A stretch of DNA of 64,000 nt from an uncultured Pseudophaeobacter sp. Lineage in GTDB: Bacteria > Pseudomonadota > Alphaproteobacteria > Rhodobacterales > Rhodobacteraceae. The translations under genes were made by a program, and so were the position numbers. The stretch lies in NCBI GenBank assembly GCA_905479575.1, contig CAJQNB010000003.1, positions 1 to 64,000 on the forward strand. The letters are read 5' to 3'. How positions within the stretch are numbered: position 1 is the first letter of the stretch; every line of letters begins with the position of its first letter. Below, piece by piece: positions 60,093 through 64,000 of this stretch. Below the pieces are notes generated by a model. The model had not been told where the DNA came from and did no database searches. It saw only the letters and a program-made list of their open reading frames with translations.

Positions 60093-62030
60093 TCAGTCCC
60101 CTCCCAGCAAGCGCAGCAACTGATCCTTGGCCTCTTGCTCGATACGATCGCGGATCACCTGGTTCAGATCCTGCTCTGGGGTGACCTCCATATCCAACTC
60201 CTCGCTGAGCTTTTCGATCACCCGGTCTTTGGCTTCCTGCTCCACCGCATCAATCTCTGGCTGCAGGGCGTTTTTTAGATCCGGGCGAATTTTGGGATCG
60301 GCCCAGGGGCCAGTAATCAGCACCGGAATGGTCAGCCCCGCCGCCCCATTGAGGCCGGAAATGGTTGGCGCAAACCGGTAATCCAGATCCTGCGCGCCCA
60401 GCCCGATCCGCCCGCTACCATCCGCCCGGATGCCTTTTAGCGTCACCAGCAGATCCTGGTTCACCAGATTACCCTTTTCAATGGCATAGCTGCCCGACAG
60501 CTGGTCAAACACAGTACTGCCACCATTGCCCCGCCCCGAGCGCATCAGCTTTTCAAGGTCAAACCCAGTAAAAAACCCCTTGTTGACCTCCAGCCAGCCC
60601 TTGCCCGAGAGCGAGCGCATCAGTGCATCCAGGCTACCACCAGAGGCCAGATACTCCAGCTCGCCCAGCGCCTCGCCATTCAACCTGTCATATCCAGCCA
60701 GCTGCCCCAGGCCCTTCTCCAGCCGGATGCCGTTGAAACTCAGCTTACCGCCGGCAGAAAACCCGTTGCGATTATTGGCCACAACTTGCCCCAACACCTG
60801 ACCACCAAACAGCGCCGCAGGTTGCAGTTTCAGCACCCCGCGCGACCGGTCCAGAGTCAGCGACAGCTTACTGGCGCCAAACTCAAGCCCCGCCGCCTTC
60901 AGGCTGTTAAAACTCACCACGGCTGTGCCGTTGGCCAGGGCCAGCGCCGCGGCGTCAATGGGCTCCTTTGACCAACCAGAAGCCGCCACCTCGGAGCTTT
61001 CACCTGCCGCCGCAGCTGTTGCGGCAGGGGTCAAACCAGGCACTGTCAGATCGCCGCCATTCAGCTGTGCGGTGAATTGCGGCACATCCGACAACACAAC
61101 ATCCAGGCCACCTTCCAGCCTATTGCCATCCAGATCCAACGCCATGTCGCGCAGCGCCAAGCGTCCATCGGTGGTATAAGTGGCATCAGCGCCGATCACC
61201 ATCGCTTGCCCCAACCCCTGCGGCAGCGCGATGCCGCTCTGGCCAAAGGCCGTCAAAAAGGCTTCCGTATCCGTGGTCTTTGCGGTGACCCGCCCCGTTG
61301 CGGCGCCGGTCAGGTCAGCGCGCCCGTCAAAGCGCAGGCTGCCGCCATCAGCCGCGACCGACGCCCCAACCGAAGAAACTGCGCCGTTCAGAAAGGCGGC
61401 AAAGCTGCCCACCTCGGCCTGCACCTGCAAAGGTGCCCCGGCCGGCCTAAGTGTCAGATCAACATTCACCGTGCCGCTGGGATCCGGCCAACGCAGCACC
61501 ATATCCACCGAAGACATCTCCACCGGCGCGCCCTTATGCGGCTGATAGCGCAGCGACGCCCCGGTCAGGGTCAGCTTTTCAATACTGATCGGCAAAGCCG
61601 CCGCCTGGGGTTCGCCAGCGCCCGCCGCCGCCGCGCCGTCGCTCTCTCCGCCCAGCACCCAATTGCCCCGGCCATCCGCGCGCTCCGACAGGTTCAGATG
61701 CGGCAGCACCGCCGAAACCTCGGTCACCCGCACCTTGCCCCGCAACAGATCCCCAGCCGAGATGCCAATCGACAGGCGTTCGGCAGTCAGCATCGGCTCT
61801 GGCCCGGCCCAGTCCGCATTGGACAGCACCACCCCGTCCGATTTCACCCCCAGCATCGGCCAAAGGGTAAAGCGCACCTCGCCCTGAAACGTCAGCTTGC
61901 GCCCGGTCTGTGCCTCAAGCTGATCGGCGGCCAGCCCTGCGACTTTTTCGCCGGGCAGCATAAACAGCACCACCACCAAAACCACCAACGTCGCGATCAG
62001 TGCCCCCAAGATCCGCAAAATCAGCTTCAT
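60093..62030 (-). CDS. AsmA-family inner-membrane-anchored protein
   Basis: The 645-residue protein has an N-terminal membrane anchor (about residues 5-27: RILGALIATLVVLVVVLFML) and a long beta-rich periplasmic part, with the AsmA domain at the start (TGRKLTFQGEVRFTLWPMLG) and the C-terminal AsmA_2 region (LDYRFAPTISGLNGAAGLTI then PVLITGPWADPKIRPD). AsmA-like proteins are thought to be bridge-like lipid carriers between the two membranes. ATG 62030 has GAGGAG seven bases upstream. It ends with an acidic/basic tail rich in Glu and Lys. Confidence 0.9.
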   Translation of the reverse strand: MKLILRILGALIATLVVLVVVLFMLPGEKVAGLAADQLEAQTGRKLTFQGEVRFTLWPMLGVKSDGVVLSNADWAGPEPMLTAERLSIGISAGDLLRGKVRVTEVSAVLPHLNLSERADGRGNWVLGGESDGAAAAGAGEPQAAALPISIEKLTLTGASLRYQPHKGAPVEMSSVDMVLRWPDPSGTVNVDLTLRPAGAPLQVQAEVGSFAAFLNGAVSSVGASVAADGGSLRFDGRADLTGAATGRVTAKTTDTEAFLTAFGQSGIALPQGLGQAMVIGADATYTTDGRLALRDMALDLDGNRLEGGLDVVLSDVPQFTAQLNGGDLTVPGLTPAATAAAAGESSEVAASGWSKEPIDAAALALANGTAVVSFNSLKAAGLEFGASKLSLTLDRSRGVLKLQPAALFGGQVLGQVVANNRNGFSAGGKLSFNGIRLEKGLGQLAGYDRLNGEALGELEYLASGGSLDALMRSLSGKGWLEVNKGFFTGFDLEKLMRSGRGNGGSTVFDQLSGSYAIEKGNLVNQDLLVTLKGIRADGSGRIGLGAQDLDYRFAPTISGLNGAAGLTIPVLITGPWADPKIRPDLKNALQPEIDAVEQEAKDRVIEKLSEELDMEVTPEQDLNQVIRDRIEQEAKDQLLRLLGGD

Positions 62031-62144
62031 CTGCCCACTCCTCATGTCTTTTCCCCTGGCTTTAGGGGCTTACCACCAGCTTAGCCGCTCCACCCTTGGG
62101 CGCAATGCTAGACTGAGCCAAACCCGCGCTCCCAGAGGCCGCTC

Positions 62145-62522
62145 TTAGCGCAGCCGGAACCGCTGTCGCAGCCCAAGACCCAGGAAAAACAACAGCGGCA
62201 GACTGGCGACGGTTTGGAAACCGGCAAGGAGTTTCAAAACTGGCGGCAAAGACGCCATGAACTCCGCCCCAAAGAAGACCCGTCCAAAGCCAAACAACGG
62301 AAACAGATTGGAAAAACTCAATCCCATCGCCGCCCCCATCGGACGCGTGACCTCCGCCAGCGGCGCAGGCACACAGCACCCCGCGAAAAAGCCCCAGAAA
62401 GCGACAAAGCCAAAGGCCCAGAGTCCTGCCAACCAAAGCGCGGGCCGCGCCATGGAATACCCATAGTCGGAAAACAGACCAAAGAGCAGATAGGATAAGC
62501 GCTGTTGCGGTACACCTTGCAA
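62145..62522 (-). pseudogene. Truncated membrane protein, C-terminal remnant
   Basis: The frame encodes about 125 residues that look like the C-terminal part of a larger membrane protein: RLSYLLFGLFSDYGYSMARP, hydrophobic helices, FSNLFPLFGFGRVFFGAEF and a final helix with LFFLGLGLRQRFRLR. This pattern (YG/SDYG, RP, then helices) is one I link with the C-termini of pentapeptide-repeat or ion-channel-like membrane proteins. The open frame extends upstream to about 62576 without ATG, and the only starts (TTG/GTG) lack a ribosome-binding site. rimO begins 180 bp away on the other strand. I read it as a remnant; a short real gene is possible. Confidence 0.45.
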
Positions 62523-62701
62523 GTGAGGGCCGCGTTTGACCTTGGGGAGGCGAGTGGCGCCTTCCCAGGGGGAAGGTCAGGCGCTGCCCGGCCTAGCGGC
62601 CGGGCGGTGGGCTCTTGGCACCTGCCCTGTGTCAGGGGAGTTGCACGCCTTGCATCGCCGTTTTTCTTGCCTACCGCCGCATTCCTGTTATATGCGCGAT
62701 C

Positions 62702-64000
62702 ATGACCAGCAATCCGCCAGACCTTCGCCCCGACCTCGCCCCCAAAGCCCTGATGGGGGACAGCCCCCGTGCCGGCCAGCCAACGCTTGGTATGGTCTCG
62801 CTTGGCTGCCCCAAGGCGCTGGTGGACAGTGAACGCATCCTCACCCGGCTGCGGGCCGAGGGCTATGGCATCTCCCCCGATTATGCCGGGGCTGACGCGG
62901 TGATCGTCAACACCTGCGGCTTTCTGGACAGTGCCAAGGCCGAAAGCCTGGAGGCCATCGGCGAAGCGCTGAAGGAAAACGGCAAAGTCATCGTCACCGG
63001 CTGTCTGGGGGCTGAGCCGGACTACATTCGCGAGCATCACCCGCGCATTCTGGCCGTCACTGGCCCGCATCAGTATGAGCAGGTGCTGGACGCAGTCCAT
63101 GCCGCCGTACCGGCTGATCCCAATCCCTTTATTGATCTGCTGCCCGCCACCGGCGTACAGCTGACCCCGCGCCATTTCAGCTATCTGAAGATCTCGGAAG
63201 GCTGCAACCACAAGTGCAAATTCTGCATCATCCCCGATATGCGCGGCAAGCTGGCATCAAGGCCCGCCCATGCGGTGCTGCGCGAGGCCGACAAGCTGGT
63301 CAAGGCCGGGGTGCGTGAGCTGTTGGTGATCAGCCAGGATACCTCGGCCTATGGGCTGGATCGCAAATATGATGTGAACCCCTGGAACGGCGAAGATCTG
63401 CGCAGCCATATCCTGGATCTGTCGCGCGAGCTGGGCAAACTGGCCCCGGCGGATGAGCTGTGGATCCGGCTGCACTATGTCTATCCCTATCCCCATGTGC
63501 GTGATCTGATCCCGCTGATGGCAGACCCGGACAACGCGCTGCTGCCCTATTTGGACATCCCCTTTCAGCATTCGCACCCGGATGTGCTGAAACGCATGGC
63601 GCGCCCTGCTCATACCGCCAAAACCCTGACCGAGATCGCCGCCTGGCGCGCGATCTGCCCCGATATCACTCTGCGCTCGACCTTTATTGTCGGCTACCCC
63701 GGTGAAACCGAAGCAGAGTTCCAGCACCTGCTGGACTGGATGGAGGAGGCGCAGCTGGACCGGGTGGGCTGCTTTAAGTATGAAAACGTCGATGGCGCGC
63801 GCTCCAACGCCCTGCCCGATCATGTTGATGAAGACGTCAAGCAAGAGCGCTGGGAGCGCTTTATGGAAAAGGCACAGGCCATTTCCGAGGCCAAGCTACA
63901 GGCCAAGGTCGGCCAAACCATGCAGGTGATTGTGGACGACATTGACGAAGACGGCATTGCCACCTGCCGCACCAAATCGGATGCGCCAGAGATCGACGGC
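62702..64000 (+). CDS. rimO: Ribosomal protein S12 methylthiotransferase RimO (partial, runs off the right edge)
   Basis: The visible 433 residues belong to RimO, the radical SAM enzyme that adds a methylthio group to an Asp of ribosomal protein S12. After a roughly 25-residue extension the UPF0004 domain begins ([18 protein letters not shown]) with cluster cysteines in SLGCPK, NTCGF and VTGCLG. The radical SAM motif is CNHKCKFC, followed by [13 protein letters not shown]. The C-terminal TRAM domain starts near the right edge ([16 protein letters not shown]) and its end is not in the window. ATG 62702 has no strong ribosome-binding site, but it is the first start before the domain. Confidence 0.95.
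   Translation, partial: MTSNPPDLRPDLAPKALMGDSPRAGQPTLGMVSLGCPKALVDSERILTRLRAEGYGISPDYAGADAVIVNTCGFLDSAKAESLEAIGEALKENGKVIVTGCLGAEPDYIREHHPRILAVTGPHQYEQVLDAVHAAVPADPNPFIDLLPATGVQLTPRHFSYLKISEGCNHKCKFCIIPDMRGKLASRPAHAVLREADKLVKAGVRELLVISQDTSAYGLDRKYDVNPWNGEDLRSHILDLSRELGKLAPADELWIRLHYVYPYPHVRDLIPLMADPDNALLPYLDIPFQHSHPDVLKRMARPAHTAKTLTEIAAWRAICPDITLRSTFIVGYPGETEAEFQHLLDWMEEAQLDRVGCFKYENVDGARSNALPDHVDEDVKQERWERFMEKAQAISEAKLQAKVGQTMQVIVDDIDEDGIATCRTKSDAPEIDG

Overview
The window looks like a stretch of chromosome from a marine alphaproteobacterium of the roseobacter group (Rhodobacteraceae, Phaeobacter/Ruegeria-like). This rests on high GC with strong third-position bias, GcrA, a cobyric acid synthase, a PopZ-like acidic protein, MeaB, a predicted folate-binding YgfZ protein, and a GC-rich intergenic repeat of a kind I associate with this family. 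I see no tRNA, rRNA, insertion sequence, prophage or CRISPR array. Most of the sequence is housekeeping or metabolic, and the genes are closely packed.

Layout. 1-8.9 kb: end of a probable secG, pyrG, class I fructose-bisphosphate aldolase, a LysR regulator divergent from a beta-hydroxyacid dehydrogenase, a crotonase, a membrane-anchored strictosidine-synthase-like protein, a HisC-like aminotransferase and a small membrane protein. 9.1-14.8 kb: a class V aminotransferase, an MsbA-like ABC exporter, a TIGR04283-type glycosyltransferase, YgfZ and an IalB-like secreted protein. 14.8-21.6 kb: a tightly overlapping six-gene minus-strand operon (binding protein, permease and ATPase of the Fbp/Afu type, metallo-beta-lactamase-fold hydrolase, histidine phosphatase, T4-Pnkp-like phosphatase) divergent from a DeoR regulator, with a good Pho-box match and two TTTCG/CGAAA dyads between them. 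21.7-33 kb: efp, cobQ, a PopZ-like protein, tolC, pcm, phnA, a DksA-like zinc-finger protein, lepA, an odd alanine-rich protein and a small secreted protein. 33-41.8 kb: a second LysR, a low-molecular-weight phosphatase, a sirtuin, a copper chaperone with a DUF2946-like protein, rpmB, meaB, hrpB and an SDR. 42-51 kb: NUDIX, a PiT phosphate transporter preceded by three Pho-box-like repeats, a KPA reductase-like protein, an isochorismatase-like hydrolase, argF, argD, a DMT transporter, an unpaired ABC-2 permease and gcrA. 51.4-64 kb: a YHS protein, a YghU-type GST, an SseB protein and a uracil-DNA glycosylase, a capsule-export operon (kpsT-kpsE-kdsA-phosphohexomutase), AsmA, a truncated membrane-protein remnant and the 5' part of rimO.

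The most interesting locus is 14.86-21.6 kb. Its layout suggests import of a phosphorylated organic compound, followed by hydrolysis and phosphate release, under PhoB control and a dedicated DeoR regulator. I read the Pho box, the dyads and the overlaps directly from the sequence; the substrate is inference. Other points of note are a nested multi-palindrome element (53.1-53.3 kb), an argF terminator that would bury the ribosome-binding site of the next gene, and a phosphate-regulation signature in front of pit.
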